In this document: one piece after another, positions 25,746 to 36,834 of the stretch
How positions within the stretch are numbered: position 1 is the stretch's first letter
Layout of the letters: each line of letters begins with the position of its first letter
Notes under the pieces: model-generated
Database searches by the model: none
Told to the model about the DNA's origin: nothing
The model's input: only the letters and a program-made list of their open reading frames with translations
Translations under genes and position numbers: made by a program
Origin: Chaetoderma sp. LZ-2023a
Taxonomy: Eukaryota; Mollusca; Caudofoveata; Chaetodermatida; Chaetodermatidae
Direction of reading: 5' to 3'
DNA: 64,000 bases
Assembly: GCA_034401795.1 (NCBI GenBank)
Contig: CM067366.1
Location: 85,421,647-85,485,646, forward strand

Positions 25746-26780
25746 AAATATATTTAGGCTACTTATTAAGCTATATAGATTAAGTTATTGCCATTATTTA
25801 ACTAACTCCACAACTGATGTAAAAATTTTAACTATTATAAACCATCACACTGCTGTCTGGGTGTAAATAAACAACTTGACCTCGAATCTTAGTGTAACTG
25901 AGTGCATCGCGTCACGTTCGAGCGTAACACGTCACTAGCTAGTCATTCTCACTTGTTGCGAGGTGATGACGCGGCACTCAATCCAAATTTAACCAACTTG
26001 TTTATGCTTTTTATGGCGTGGCTTCAGTGGCCTAGCTATGGGAGTGTCTAGAGCGGGTGGGTGGGGACTGGGGAAGCACCCCTCGCTGTTATCACCCAGA
26101 CCCCTCCATATATTTCGAAGACAAATTTCTAAATTCTGCTAAATAAAATTGTCACGAAATTCGTGACCATTTATCAGATAAACCTAGGTAAAAGGTATGT
26201 GGGGGGGGGGGAGAATTCTTCGCCTGACCGTGTATGATTATATTTTAAATGACGTCTTACGTGTACTATGCGTACCGCCCACCCAACCCCCCTCTCTCCG
26301 CTATCATCCACCATTGCAGATGTATAATATTAATAATATTACGTCACAAATTGTGGGTCACATATTTAGAATATCAGGGATTACTGACTACAATGATGTG
26401 ACCAATGATATTTTATCGCCAATTGCCCACACATTATTTTGTTTAAGCCTGTATTTAGCGTAGAGGGATAGAGCAATAATCTGTAAATTATTTTGTAATA
26501 TATAGAAATACGTAATATGGTAATACGTGCTCTTCACTGAGGCATGCCGTGTCGCATAGACCTGCTCAAAATGCACGCTCCAATAACTAAACCGCAGATC
26601 TCTTTTGTTTAATTATTAAACATTAAACATCCATAAACATATTACCAGCAAAAGGCAACACATTACAAAACAGTAGTAAAACTTACAAACATGTTTCTAG
26701 CGTCTCTGTACATCCATGAAAGCGGCCATGTTGATTTCAAAGGAACACGTGATCTATTTACCCATAATTCCATGTTATCT
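25746..26780. other. Intergenic with a hAT-like end
   Basis: A CAGTGGCCTAGCTATGGG motif at 26025, followed by a G-rich stretch, resembles one end of a hAT element; I found no matching right end. 26202-26213 is a G run. No gene is supported. Confidence 0.4.
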
Positions 26781-26784
26781 GCAG

Positions 26785-27050
26785 CAGTTACTTGTGGGTC
26801 ATCTACAACCGTTTCGGAATCTTGCATTTGGCGGAAAAAGTTGAAGTATGGCTGAAGGCGGCTTTCAAAAGTTGGCTTTGTGGGTCACTGGTCAATTAGG
26901 TCTTGTGGGTCACTAATTACAAAAGTGTGGGGAAATGCGTATTTCGACGAGTTCTAACATTTAGAACACATTTTGAGATGGTGCTTTGTGGGTCATTATA
27001 CAGTGACCCATAAAGTACCATGATTTTTGGCAGTGACCCACAAGACGACT
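26785..27050. repeat. Cluster of GTGGGTCA motifs in both orientations
   Basis: TTGTGGGTCA occurs at about 26793, 26878, 26903 and 26987, and TGACCCA(T/C)AA appears inverted at about 27003 and 27035; GTGGGTCA also occurs at about 26354. Spacing is irregular, so this is not a simple tandem repeat. GGGTCA resembles a nuclear-receptor half-site, but no gene start is proven here. Confidence 0.5.
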
Positions 27051-27225
27051 ATGAGACACACTATATATCCCGCAAGGTACCATTCATAAAACTTATGTCA
27101 GCTAACGCGGGGACAAAAAGTATGGCAGCCTAGTTGTACCATCATGTTTCTACGTTCTATTGTTTTTGCTGGTGCTTAACTTTTGCACAGGTGTATATAT
27201 CTTACTCTTATCTTTCTGGATTGAC

Positions 27226-27384
27226 CACAGGCCTTTGAATTTTCGTCCATCCATATCACTACCACATGATGTATATATACCTACTATATATAGTGTATAT
27301 TATATATATAGTAAGTATATATACATCATGTAGTAGGGGGATATGTGGTAGTGATATGGATGGACGAAAATTCAAAGGCCTGTG
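27226..27384. mobile_element. Foldback/MITE element with 7-bp target duplication
   Basis: The ends form a 42-bp perfect inverted repeat starting CACAGGCCTTTGAATTTTCG, extended by 13 more paired bases (GATGTATATATAC) after a 15-base insertion in the right arm. The loop is an AT-rich palindromic stretch. GATTGAC lies directly on both sides (27219-27225 and 27385-27391), as expected of a target duplication. Total length is 159 bp with no coding capacity. The family is not recognised. Confidence 0.85.
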
Positions 27385-27735
27385 GATTGACTGCAGAGAT
27401 TTTCCATTATAGATGATAGGCACATGTATGTACACAAATGTACAACTTTTTAAATGACAGTAGGCCTACACAGCTCAGTGCATTTACTATCGCAATTTAC
27501 CATTGTGCAGACTTATGAATAAATTTATAATTGCAAAATAGCAGTTACTATAGTTATGTGTTTAAAATTAACTAAAATGCTGGGAAAATATAAATCAAAT
27601 CTAAACTAATCTACTTGCGCATAGTCATCCAGAGTAGGCCTACACAGTTTATCTACAATTTAGGCATCGATCAAGTTGCCCGATGAGGCTTCCACTGCCG
27701 TCCGCACGCATATAGTACAACTTAAATAACACATA

Positions 27736-27802
27736 CTGTTGAATATTTTGAACATAATTGGGTTGGATTTCAACCCAAATTATGCTAAAAAATATTCAAC
27801 AG
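27736..27802. repeat. 67-bp hairpin-forming inverted repeat
   Basis: CTGTTGAATATTTT...AATTGGGTTG is followed, after a few bases, by its near-complement CAACCCAAATT...AATATTCAACAG. It may be a very short foldback element or a structured RNA element; no clear target duplication was seen. Confidence 0.65.
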
Positions 27803-28559
27803 CCAGGTTCTTGTACCGTGTTCATATGGTTCTAACTAACAAGCTTGTGTTTTTGCGTTGGAAACATATAGTTATTTATGAGCTGCACTGTAAGTAAAGA
27901 CGATACGCCAGCGATCTATGAACATTCTGTCAGTTCAAATACATCGCCAAAAGCTTATAGATAAACAATTACATTGATTCTAATCATGAGAAATTTCACA
28001 TAAGACACCCACTTATTGTACATTTGTAATCTTCAGAAAAAGTTGTAGCTGCATTCTGGAGCTTATACATATCTTTTTAGATGCCATGATTTACCGTTGT
28101 TATAGGCCTATTATTATGCGAATATGGCTATCCATGAAACCATTAAAAATGAGTAAATATCATGATAGAATTAAAAAAAAATCATGATTTCTTATTTCTT
28201 GAAGACTTAGCTTCAACCTGACATAATTTGTGTTATGGTTGTGAAGCCTCTCGTGTTAAAGAACGTTTTAAAAATAGGTCACCTTTGTACTACAGACGGT
28301 GAAATATTGACACAGCTCACAGCGCCGTTCCCGGTGTGACATCACAGGGAGCGGGGATATGATTTAGATCGAAGCGTCATTTAATCTCGTTATTCGGGCT
28401 GCCTACCATATTTCTTTTCACTCCAAGTGATGCTATTGTGTTTATATAGTGTAGTAGACCATAAAATTAATTGAAACTCGTTATCGACCATAAGTCCTCA
28501 TAAGACCTACGAATAAACTATACTCTTGGAAGAGGGAGAGTAGCTGGTCAGTTTTATAA
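27803..28559. other. Intergenic; no gene seen
   Basis: AT-rich sequence without recognisable ORFs. It could include 5' sequence or an LTR of the following Ty3-type element, but I found no matching second LTR. Confidence 0.4.
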
Positions 28560-28589
28560 GAAGCCTCTTGAATTATTGCGTAGTAATAC

Positions 28590-28990
28590 TCACAAAAATG
28601 TACGTCTCAGAATAACGTAATCAATAAACCGACATCAACAGACACATGTACTGTTAATAAACGATCTTTAGGCACTCAAGTACAGGGCAAGGTAAATGGC
28701 ACTAGTGTTGTTATGTTGCTAGATACTGCATCAGGCGTGACTCTGATTAAAAGTAGTCTCCTTGACAATAACATAATTAGGAAAATTCAACCATGCCATG
28801 ACATTATGTGTGTTACGGCCAATCATGATACCCTAAAACTGAATGGCAAAGTGGACATTACAATTGAAGTTGGAAATGAAACGATTATTCAGTCTGCCTG
28901 CGTAACAGATTCATTAGTTCATGATTGCATCATAGGAACTGATCTCATGGCCAAACCCGGCGTCATTATTAGTCCCCATACCAGTAAAAC
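28590..28990 (+). pseudogene. Retroelement A aspartic protease
   Basis: The open frame contains the flap-type aspartic protease start LLDTASG (about 28713-28733) and, about 70 residues later, CIIGTDLM, the ILG-like strand of retropepsins. The active-site triplet reads DTA rather than DTG or DSG. The frame is open upstream of the first ATG (28713) to about 28590, as expected for an internal part of a polyprotein. It ends in a poly-G tract at 28994 where the tandem repeat begins. Loss of the downstream link means no functional polyprotein. Confidence 0.75.
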
Positions 28991-28993
28991 CGG

Positions 28994-29838
28994 CGGGGGG
29001 GGGGGGGGACTATAGATTTGCACTCCATCTGTCTGTCCGTCCGTCCGTCCGTCTGTCCGTCTGTCCGTCTGTCCATCTGCCGCAGTTGGTTTTCTGCACC
29101 TTTTTTCGCAGCCCTTCAAGGTATTCAACTGAGAATTGGTTTATTGCTTTGTTATGAGAAGTTACAGACGAAGTTCGAGTTTCAGGCGTATATGTCAATT
29201 ATTTATGGAGTTATGCCTCCTTTCGAGTTAAGAAATACGAAAAATATATAAGCTTTACGCACGTTTTTTCGCACTCCTTCAAGATATTTAAGCGAAAATC
29301 GGTGCATCGCTTTAGTATAATGAGTTACAGAGCAAGTTCGAGTTTCAAACATTTTCGTCAATTTTTCATGGAGTTATGCCCCCTTTCGTCTTATGCAATA
29401 CGTAAAATATTAGTTTTCCACAGTATTGTTCGCAGTCTTTCAAGAAATTATAGTGAGAACTGCTACATTGCGTTTTTATGAGAAGTTACAGACCAAGTTG
29501 GAGTTTCAGCCGTATGCGTAAATCTTTGATGGAGTTATGCCCCCTTTCGTCTTAAGAAATATGAAAAATATCAGCTTTCCGCACTTTTTCCCCGCAATCC
29601 TTCAAGATATTTAAGGAAAAAGCAGTTCTATCGCTTTAGTATAAGGGGTTACAGAGCAAGTTCGAGTCTCAGACATTTTCGTAAATTTTTCATGGAGTTA
29701 TGCCCCCTTTCGACTTATGAAATACAAAATATATTATTTTCCGCACTTTTTTCACAGTCTTTCAAGATATTATACTGAGAACTGCTACATTGCGTTGTTA
29801 TGAGAAGTTACAGACCAAGTTGGGGTTTCAGGCATATG
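28994..29838. repeat. 162-bp tandem repeat inserted into retroelement A
   Basis: A poly-G run and a GTCC/GTCT microsatellite (about 29026-29078) are followed by units with GTTACAGA(C/G)CAAGTTCGAG at about 29162, 29325, 29487, 29650 and 29809, a spacing of 159-163 bp. Units alternate between a GAC(C/G)AAG type and a GAGCAAG type, so the real period may be a 325-bp dimer. GGAGTTATGCCCCCTTTCG recurs in each unit. Confidence 0.85.
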
Positions 29839-31340
29839 CGTAAATGTGGCAATACTTACAGAATGCCTGTTAACTTTAAAACACAAAAGGTTGAATTTAA
29901 TAGATCTCCAGTCGACATTACCTGTGAGTTACCCATTACATGTGAGCTACCAGCACATGTTGATCGGATATGGGCAGTTAGTTTGATTGACACACTGGAG
30001 CTCCAACCACGGTCAGAAACTGTGTTTAATGTGAGAGCAGGCTCAATTCCTAATGGACTTACTGGTGTTATTGAACCAAGCTTGGATTTTAGTTCAAAAT
30101 TTAATGCATACCCTACGAGAGTACTGGCTACATCAGAAAGTGAACAGCTGCCCATCAGAGTGATAAATCCTACTAATAACACAATTAAGCTATACAAGAA
30201 CACTAGAATAGGAACTTTCCAACAGATAGCACTATCAGGTGTGCCAGTCATCAGCGATAAATACAAAAAGTGTGAATCAGCGATCAGAGCTGCTAATAGT
30301 ATGGAGTCCTCAGTGGGCAATAAATTGGATTATGTGACGGCATGCCATATCGAGAAAGCACATGAACATTTGTCCAATGAGCAGAAATCTCGCCTAGACA
30401 ATTTACTTACAGACTCTAATGGTGTGTTTTCTAAGGATGCCTCGGATGTTGGCCAGACTACACTAGTAGAACATTCTATTGACACAGAGAACCATCCACC
30501 AATCAAGCAACGGCCATATCATGTACCTATGTCACAGCGCCCTATTATGGATCAGCACATCCAGGAGATGTTAGATTATGGCATAACTCGGCCATCCATT
30601 AGTCCGTGGGCAGTTCCTGTATTGCTTGTGCGTAAGAAGGACAGAACAGACCAGTTTGTAGTCGACTACCATCAGCTAAACTCTGTTTCAAAGAAATTCG
30701 TTTATCCCTTGCCATTAATTCAGGACAAATTGGACCTATTAGCTGATGCTGAATATTTCACTACATTAGACATGTCTTCTGGTTATTGGCAGGTACCAAT
30801 AAAGGAAGAGGACACGGAGAAAACAGCTTTCTATAGCTTTAATGGACATTATGAATTCAATGTTATGAGTTTTGGGTTATGCAATGCTCCGAGCACATTC
30901 CAGAATTTGATGGAACTTGTGCTGTCTGGTATCCAGTGGAAGGTTTGTTTAGTGTATGTGGATGACATAATTATATATTCTCGGGATTTCGACAAACATA
31001 TGGCGTGCCTTCAACAAGTGCTGGGCCGATTCAGGGAAGCCGGATTGAAACTTAATCACAAGAAATGTGTGTTTTGTCAACCTCGGGTCTAGTTTCTGGG
31101 ACATATTGTAACGGCTACAGGTGTAATTCCAGATCTTGCAAAGGTTGGCGCCATAAGCAAATTCATTAGGCCAAGAAATCTGACAGAACTTCACAGCTTT
31201 CTAAGAACCTTTTAGTATTACAGACGCTTTATCAATCAGTTTGCTAAGATTGCTAACCCACATCATCAGTTGTTACGTCAGGAAAAGGCTTTTTATTGGA
31301 CTGAGGAATGTGAACCCGTGTTTGAAACTCTGTTCAGCAC
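29839..31340 (+). pseudogene. Retroelement A reverse transcriptase
   Basis: A long frame (to 31092) encodes the Ty3-type RT. It includes RPYHVPMSQRP before the fingers, SPWAVPVLLVRKKD, the motif A region LDMSSGYWQVP, the SFGLCNAPSTFQ segment and the catalytic YVDD box at 30955-30966. A TAG at 31090 interrupts just before the FLGH segment, a second TAG sits at 31213, and a frame change lies near 31335, so the connection to RNase H is lost. The first about 13 codons of the open frame come from the inserted tandem repeat. This is an old copy, described as found. Confidence 0.9.
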
Positions 31341-31720
31341 TGATTCATGAGCCAATACGTCAATATCCAGACTTTTCACAGCCATTCATCCTGTATACTG
31401 ATGCCAGTGGATATGGACGTGGTGCTGTTTTGTCACAAAGGAAAGAATCCACTGAAGTAGCTGTTGCATATGCAAGCCGTGGATTAAAGAAACATGAACA
31501 GAACTACTCAGTAATTGAGAAGGAAACATTAGCTATTGTCTGGGCGGTAAAGTATTTCAGACACTATCTTTATGGCCATAAGTTCACAGCTTTGACAGAT
31601 CATAATCCACTACATTGGTTAATGTCTATTAAGGAACCAACAGATCACCTTGCTTGTTGGGTTCTTGCATTACAGGAGTATGATATGCAAGTACAGCACA
31701 CCGGGTTTATGGCATGTTAA
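31335..31720 (+). pseudogene. Retroelement A RNase H
   Basis: The frame carries YTDASGYGRGAVLSQ, the first catalytic Asp region of Ty3-type RNase H, then the IEKETLAIVWAVKYFRHYL helix with the catalytic Glu, and TDHNPLHWL with the next Asp. It stops at 31718-31720. RNase H follows RT directly, as in the family, but in another frame. Confidence 0.85.
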
Positions 31721-31746
31721 ACGCTGATGGACTTTAGAGACGACCA

Positions 31747-32169
31747 GTGGATGTGGAAAGTGTGCTAGCAGTGACAGAAACTGAAATACCCCAAGAACTC
31801 CAATTAGGCAGAATCAAGGAACTACAAAGGCATGATAAGGACATCTTATCGATTATGAGATACATTGAGAAAGGTGAACTGCCAGTTACTTCTACAGAGG
31901 CACGGACAGTGGTCAGCATTTGCACTGATTATGTTTTAGATGATGGTATTCTATACCACATCTGGTGTCTGGGCGCTAAGCGAAAACGGCAGCATGTTAG
32001 AAAACAATTAGTTGTTCCAAGATCGCTGGTTGATGAAGTAATGTATTCTTGTCATGATGACATAACCGCTGAACACCTAGGATTTCACAAAACGTACCAG
32101 AAGATTCAAGAGAGGTTCTTTTGGATAGGAATGTATGCTGACGTCGATTTTAGTGTAAGTAATGTGTAG
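31747..32169 (+). pseudogene. Retroelement A integrase zinc-binding part
   Basis: An open frame of 140 codons holds the H2C2 zinc-binding module: HLGFHKT supplies the histidines, and the cysteine pair lies at and just after the stop at 32167. LVVPRSLVDEVMYSCHD before it is typical of the integrase N-terminus. A stop falls between the histidines and the second cysteine. Confidence 0.8.
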
Positions 32170-32680
32170 ACTGTGCTACCAAGAAAATGCCTAAAAACGA
32201 CCCAAAGGCTCCGATGGTACCAATTCCAGTAGGAGGACCCTTTGATAGAGTAGCTGTGGACGTTTTGGGACCCTTCCCGCTGAAATCACTACATAGTTAT
32301 ATTCAGTGACTATTTGACCAGATGGCCTGAAGCATTTACAGTGTCATCAGCTGATGCTGTCACCACTGCAAAATTATTCGTAGAGGAGATTGTAGCGTGA
32401 CATGGATCGCCAAGAACTCTTTTTGTCAGATCGTGGATCTAATTTCATGTCAAAAGTAGTGTATGAAATCGTGAAATTAATGAAAACAAGACAACTCCAC
32501 ACTACAGCATACCACCCTCGGACGGATGGTCTTGTGGAATAGTTTAACCACACTCTTACGACGGTGCTGTCCATGTACGTAAGTGGACATCAGCGAGATT
32601 GAGACAATTTTATTCCATTTGTGTGGTTTGCATACTGAACTAGCATTCATGAGACAACCAACGAAACCCCTTTCTACCTC
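32170..32680 (+). pseudogene. Retroelement A integrase core, broken
   Basis: Across several frames the segment keeps the landmarks of the retroviral-type DDE core: VDVLGPF (first Asp) near 32260, SDRGSNF (second Asp) near 32430, and a VE-stop-FNH segment (the Glu region) near 32530. Multiple stops and at least one frame change break it. The GPY/F C-terminal part is missing because element B starts here in the opposite orientation. Confidence 0.8.
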
Positions 32681-33230
32681 ATGTGATAAGATCACCTGCA
32701 GCTCCTACCAAAACAGCATGCCTTGCTCTACGCAACCAGAGTGGAATATCCCTGTCAAGAATCAGCTTCATCCTATTGTGATGTACCACAGTTTCATGAC
32801 GCCTGCCCCGAATTCGATATAAGACTGGCGATAAGCACTTGACTACAACAAATGGGCCGTTCCATGGTTGACTTAGCTTCCGAGACAGACCCACCTTACT
32901 AGCTGAATTGGGCAGGTATACTAGATCCCCTACTTTATAAAGGCTAGTTTTTAACTTTAGCTCGAAAGTACGTTTTTGATGCTGCTGGGCCATTCCGATA
33001 TTTTGTCGGCCAGCTGCATGGGTGGAGTTCATGAGCTGTTCAAGCTCTTTAACATAACCATTGAACGACTCAGAGGACTGTGGTGATTTATCACACCCTA
33101 GGATGAGATCTATGGCTTGCATGGTTTCCTTTCCTAACATCATCCATGAAACCAGTCTGTCGGTGGACAGTTGACGAGATAGCTGATGCGATAAACAGAA
33201 CATATTTGTCCCAGTCTCTTTGGGTATCAC
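32679..33230 (-). pseudogene. Retroelement B integrase C-terminal (GPY/F) part
   Basis: The frame contains LMNSTHAAGRQNIGMAQQHQ, then the KVGDLVYLP strand, WNGPFVVVKCLSPVLYRI (a GPF version of the GPY/F motif) and HHNRMKL, the usual end of Ty3-type integrases. It overlaps the core frame at 33091-33230, showing a frame change. The stop at 32679 is plausibly near the natural end. Confidence 0.85.
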
Positions 33231-33620
33231 ACTCTCTAATATAACACCTGATCATCCTGGCTATTATGGCCATATACAGCTCGACTTGACTATTGACACT
33301 AGGATGATAAGGAGTGGTACGTGTCTTCAGGATTTCTAAAAGTTCACAGAGATTGGCGAAGAGTCTGCTCTCAAAATTCCTCCCCTGATCTGTATGTATC
33401 TGAAGGGGACAACCGAAAACAGAGATGAACCACTCAACCAAAGTCTGTGCAATCAACCCTGCTTCTTGGTTAGCCAATGCATAACAATCCATCCATTTCG
33501 TGAATTGGTCCACTAACACCATGACATAGCGATTTCCATGTCGTTACTCTATAAATGTACCTAGGATATCAAGGTGGACGCGTTCTAATTGTAACCCAGC
33601 ATGGTACTGGCCTAGGGGTG
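33091..33620 (-). pseudogene. Retroelement B integrase core
   Basis: Landmarks in order: LERVHLDILGTF (first catalytic Asp, near 33570), a stop, VLVDQFTKWMDCYAL, HTDQGRNF (second Asp, near 33400), and SQVELYMA (Glu region, near 33290). The usual SNGMVERFN context of the Glu is altered. Confidence 0.8.
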
Positions 33621-33727
33621 CTCTTGCCCTCACATTTGGTTTCTTATTATGGTTGCGCCACACAAGACTGAACAAAGCGTAAACAGTCCCTTGAGCAACC
33701 AATCCAAAAGTAATTTTGATGTACCCT

Positions 33728-33873
33728 CTACAATGTCTTCTTTTGACCCATATGACCAGACAGCCTCACATCATGGCAGCCTCTCAGAATAGACTCCTGC
33801 AAGGACTGTGGCACTATGAGTATCTCCCTGTGTGTGTGTGCGTGTGTGTGCGTGTGTGTGTGTATGTGTGTGC

Positions 33874-33948
<75 letters not shown>

Positions 33949-34342
33949 TGTGTGTGTGCGTGCATGCGTGTGTGTTGCATGTTTCCCAGTTATAATATAG
34001 CACTCCATCTGCCCTGACTATCTGATCCCAGGTCAGCCACAATGACTTAACCACTGGGCTCGACAGATACAATTCCAGGTCAGTTGGGGATTGATTAGTT
34101 TCTATCCAGGTAATGAGTTGGCCCAAATCAGAGTCCTCTGTCTGCAACTCCCTCAATTTGAAAGGCGAACATGATGATACCAAATTTGATAATTCACAAT
34201 TTGATTCTGAGCTTACCTCTTCATCAGAGTCGCTATCCAGCGTGCTCAATGATTTAACTGATAACCTGACATTTTGTGCATGGCTCACCTCAGCAAAGCC
34301 ACTGTTCTGTGTCCTCAGGGATATAGCCAATATGGGTACCAC
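33728..34342 (-). pseudogene. Retroelement B integrase zinc-binding region with CA expansion
   Basis: The frame reads through linker sequence (SLWLTWDQIVRADGVLYYNW) into a His-Thr run and out again to ILIVPQSLQESILRGCHD and SGHMGQKKT, the H2C2 side. The His-Thr run comes from a CA/TG microsatellite at about 33830-33975 that expanded in place while the frame stayed open. The peptide insertion, about 50 residues, splits the normal domain spacing. Confidence 0.8.
33830..33975. repeat. (TG)n microsatellite with interruptions
   Basis: A GT-rich tract with CG and AT interruptions inside the integrase pseudogene of element B. All open frames across it are repeat artefacts. Confidence 0.95.
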
Positions 34343-34682
34343 CTCAACTACATCAACTTCAAATTGTTCCCATTGTGAGTGGAGTCTGGTGCAATAAGAA
34401 TAACCCTGACAAGGGAGTGAGTAAGGATTTTGACCCGCATGATAACAATCACAAAATGTCTCTCTATCAGGAATCCAGGAGGGTCCATCGGCATTACTAT
34501 GCTTACTACCTGTCCGATGCTCTAGTCATGTCGTACTGAGATAGTTCTTCCAACCATCTGGCTAACTGGCCTTCAATATTTTTGAAGCACATTAGCCATG
34601 CTAAGCTGTTATGATCAGTTCGAACGACAAAAGGTCCTCCAAGCAGTAACACTATACTGATGGGTGAAAGCAACAGTAGTCA

Positions 34683-34940
34683 TTAACTCCTTCCAGGTGA
34701 CACATTTCTTCCTCTGTGCTGCCGAGAGGACTTTGCTAGCAAACCCAAGCAACAATTCTCTGCCCCTTGAACTTGAGATAATTCTGCTCCAATGGCAGTA
34801 TATGAAGCGTCAGTGTCAAGAATAAACGTACCTGTGAACAGAGGAAAGCCAAGCACTGGTGGGGTATCCATAGCCGTTTTCAAGCTACTGAAAGCATCTT
34901 GGTGTTCCAGCTTCCAATCAAAGTCTGTTTTGGAACTGGT
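34683..34940 (-). pseudogene. Retroelement B RNase H remnant
   Basis: FILDTDASYTAIGAELSQVQ carries the first catalytic Asp region of Ty3-type RNase H. The later Glu and Asp regions are disrupted. Its place between RT and integrase fits the family order. 34400-34680 holds remains of the RNase H end in several frames. Confidence 0.75.
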
Positions 34941-36001
34941 TAATGAATAGAGAGAGAAGCCGAGATTCCAGTAAATCCGTAGATATGTTCACGATGATAA
35001 TTTACATAGCCAAGGAACGCCTCCAACTCCTTCTTATTAATAGGTGTGGGCCATGATGCCATGCAGTTTATGCTATTTGGCGTAACCCCTATCCCTTGTT
35101 CACTGACATATTTTCCCAGAAAGCATAACTCTTTCTGCAACAAATGGCACCTTTTCGGTTTCAGTTTGAGGTTATGTACTCGGAAACGTTGGAGCACACT
35201 TCGTAGGTTTATAATGTGTTCATCGAAAGTTCTGGCAAACACTATCACATCGTCTATATATGCCAAATATTTCCGCCAGTTCAAACCATGCAACACCAGT
35301 TAGATAGCCTGCTGATATGTTGCAACTCCTGAAAGGCATCCGGACAAATTCATAGAGACCATATCTGGTGATTAAAGCCAATTTATGGTGGTCGTTTGGA
35401 TCTACCTCTATTTGCCAGTACCCTGCCGCCATATCCAAGGTACTAATATACATGCTACCACTAAGGGCATGCAGACAGGTGCCAATATTTGGTAATGGGA
35501 AGCTGTCTTTGCAGGTCAGTCAGTTCACAGCATGAAATCGACACAATATCTGACTGAGAGGTCTTTTTTTACAAACCAGAACTGGGGATGAAGTCCATTC
35601 AGATTGAGATGGGACAATCACTCCCTTTGGAAACATCTCTTCCAAATGATGCTTCTCTTCCTTTTCAAATCTCATAGGAGTTTTACGCATCTTAACTAAA
35701 AGCGGGTTAGCATCACCAGTATCTACATTGTGGTAAATGCCTTGCAGTCCAGGTCATATTTTGCAAAGACATCTTGGTATTCTACAAGTAGATCCTTTAC
35801 AATTTGAGATTGATCTGTTTCCAATTTCTTTGTGGATCTCTCGTAAAGTTCTTGCAACTTTTCAGGTAGTGCCTCTTCATGTCCTTCTTGACCCGGTGGA
35901 TCAACTGGACTCTCAAGGACTGTGTCCACCTCCATTGCCATGCCAAAGGGGTGGTTCTTTTTAAGGGTAATAAATCCGGGTGACATGTTCCTAAGGTGCA
36001 T
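34940..36001 (-). pseudogene. Retroelement B reverse transcriptase
   Basis: Three overlapping frames make up the RT. The first (35723-36001) has DLLVEYQDVFAKYDLD before the fingers. The second (35220-35453) has STLDMAAGYWQIEVDPND with the motif A Asp. The third (34940-35296) has the catalytic YIDD box (near 35248-35260) and FLGKYVSEQGI after it. Frame changes near 35290 and 35500 break continuity. Confidence 0.85.
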
Positions 36002-36497
36002 GCGGGGAAACTAAGCCATTAAATTTGTTAGAAAGCTGGATAGCAATGTATCTGTCAACACTGTACTGACAGTTCACCCACCCAATGGTCTGTACTGACT
36101 CAAATGGCGCCACCACTACCCTGTTTTTCATGACTATGTGTGATACTTGGATTTTGCTTTCACCAGTTGGTACCATGGAGGTCGGAATTTCATGACCATT
36201 AATTTGGATTGCAAGATTAACTAAATCAATGATCCTCTTGTGCGCTTTTAGAAAGTTTAGACCCAATATGACAGGATCTGAAATGTTAGCTACAAAGACA
36301 GGCCACCAGACAGATTGCGTTCCAATTTGAATACTGACATCACCTCCGAGATGGACATTTATTGCACTATTTACACCAGCCCCTTTTAACAATATATTCT
36401 TACCTACCGGAATGGGTGCGGGTAGATTGTTAGCAAAACTATGACTCAACACAGTAATTTGAGCAGCAGTATCCACCACTGCATCTACAGATACCAT
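35991..36497 (-). pseudogene. Retroelement B aspartic protease
   Basis: VDAVVDTAAQITVLS gives the active-site strand, with DTA in place of DTG or DSG, as in element A. PVILGLNFL supplies the ILG strand about 85 residues later. The frame of 168 codons is intact and continues toward the RT part. Confidence 0.8.
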
Positions 36498-36621
36498 TGA
36501 GGGTGATGGGGACCACTAAATTCATAGTATGGGATGGGTGATTATACAAGCACACCTCAATGGCCTCGTTCTTACACTGTCATGCGTCAATATTTGCGGA
36601 ACGATTTGGAATAGGAGAAGG

Positions 36622-36834
36622 TCATCGACTGCAGTGTGGGCATTCACGACTGAAATGACCCTCAACGTGACAGTTGAAACAAGCGCCTTTCCTGGTTCCA
36701 CTAGCAGGTGATAGGTTTCTGGGGGGACTTGGTTTGACACCTCTGGGAGGTGAGTGGCTCCAGTTGCATAGTACAGTTAATATTTTATTAACAGAACCCT
36801 TCAGTTCTGATAATTCACTTTTTACCAGACACAT
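36622..36834 (-). pseudogene. Retroelement B gag nucleocapsid zinc knuckle
   Basis: CFNCHVEGHFSREC is a perfect CX2CX4HX4C knuckle, preceded by a Pro/Arg/Ser-rich basic stretch. It overlaps the capsid frame by a few codons in another frame, so a frame change separates them. Confidence 0.85.

Larger units (their letters stand above)
28560..32680 (+). mobile_element. Ty3-type LTR retroelement A, broken
   Basis: In plus orientation the order is protease, RT, RNase H, integrase zinc-binding part, integrase core: the Ty3 (Metaviridae-type) order. Gag and both LTRs were not identified. An 840-bp tandem repeat interrupts it between protease and RT, and several stops and frame changes follow. Its 3' end is lost where it meets element B at about 32680. 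Confidence 0.85.

Noticed and set aside
29856-30320. 154-aa ORF on the minus strand
   Set aside because: It is the antisense shadow of the retroelement A polymerase frame.
33716-34000. Cys/Val-rich ORFs around 33.8-34.0 kb
   Set aside because: They arise from the TG/CA microsatellite.
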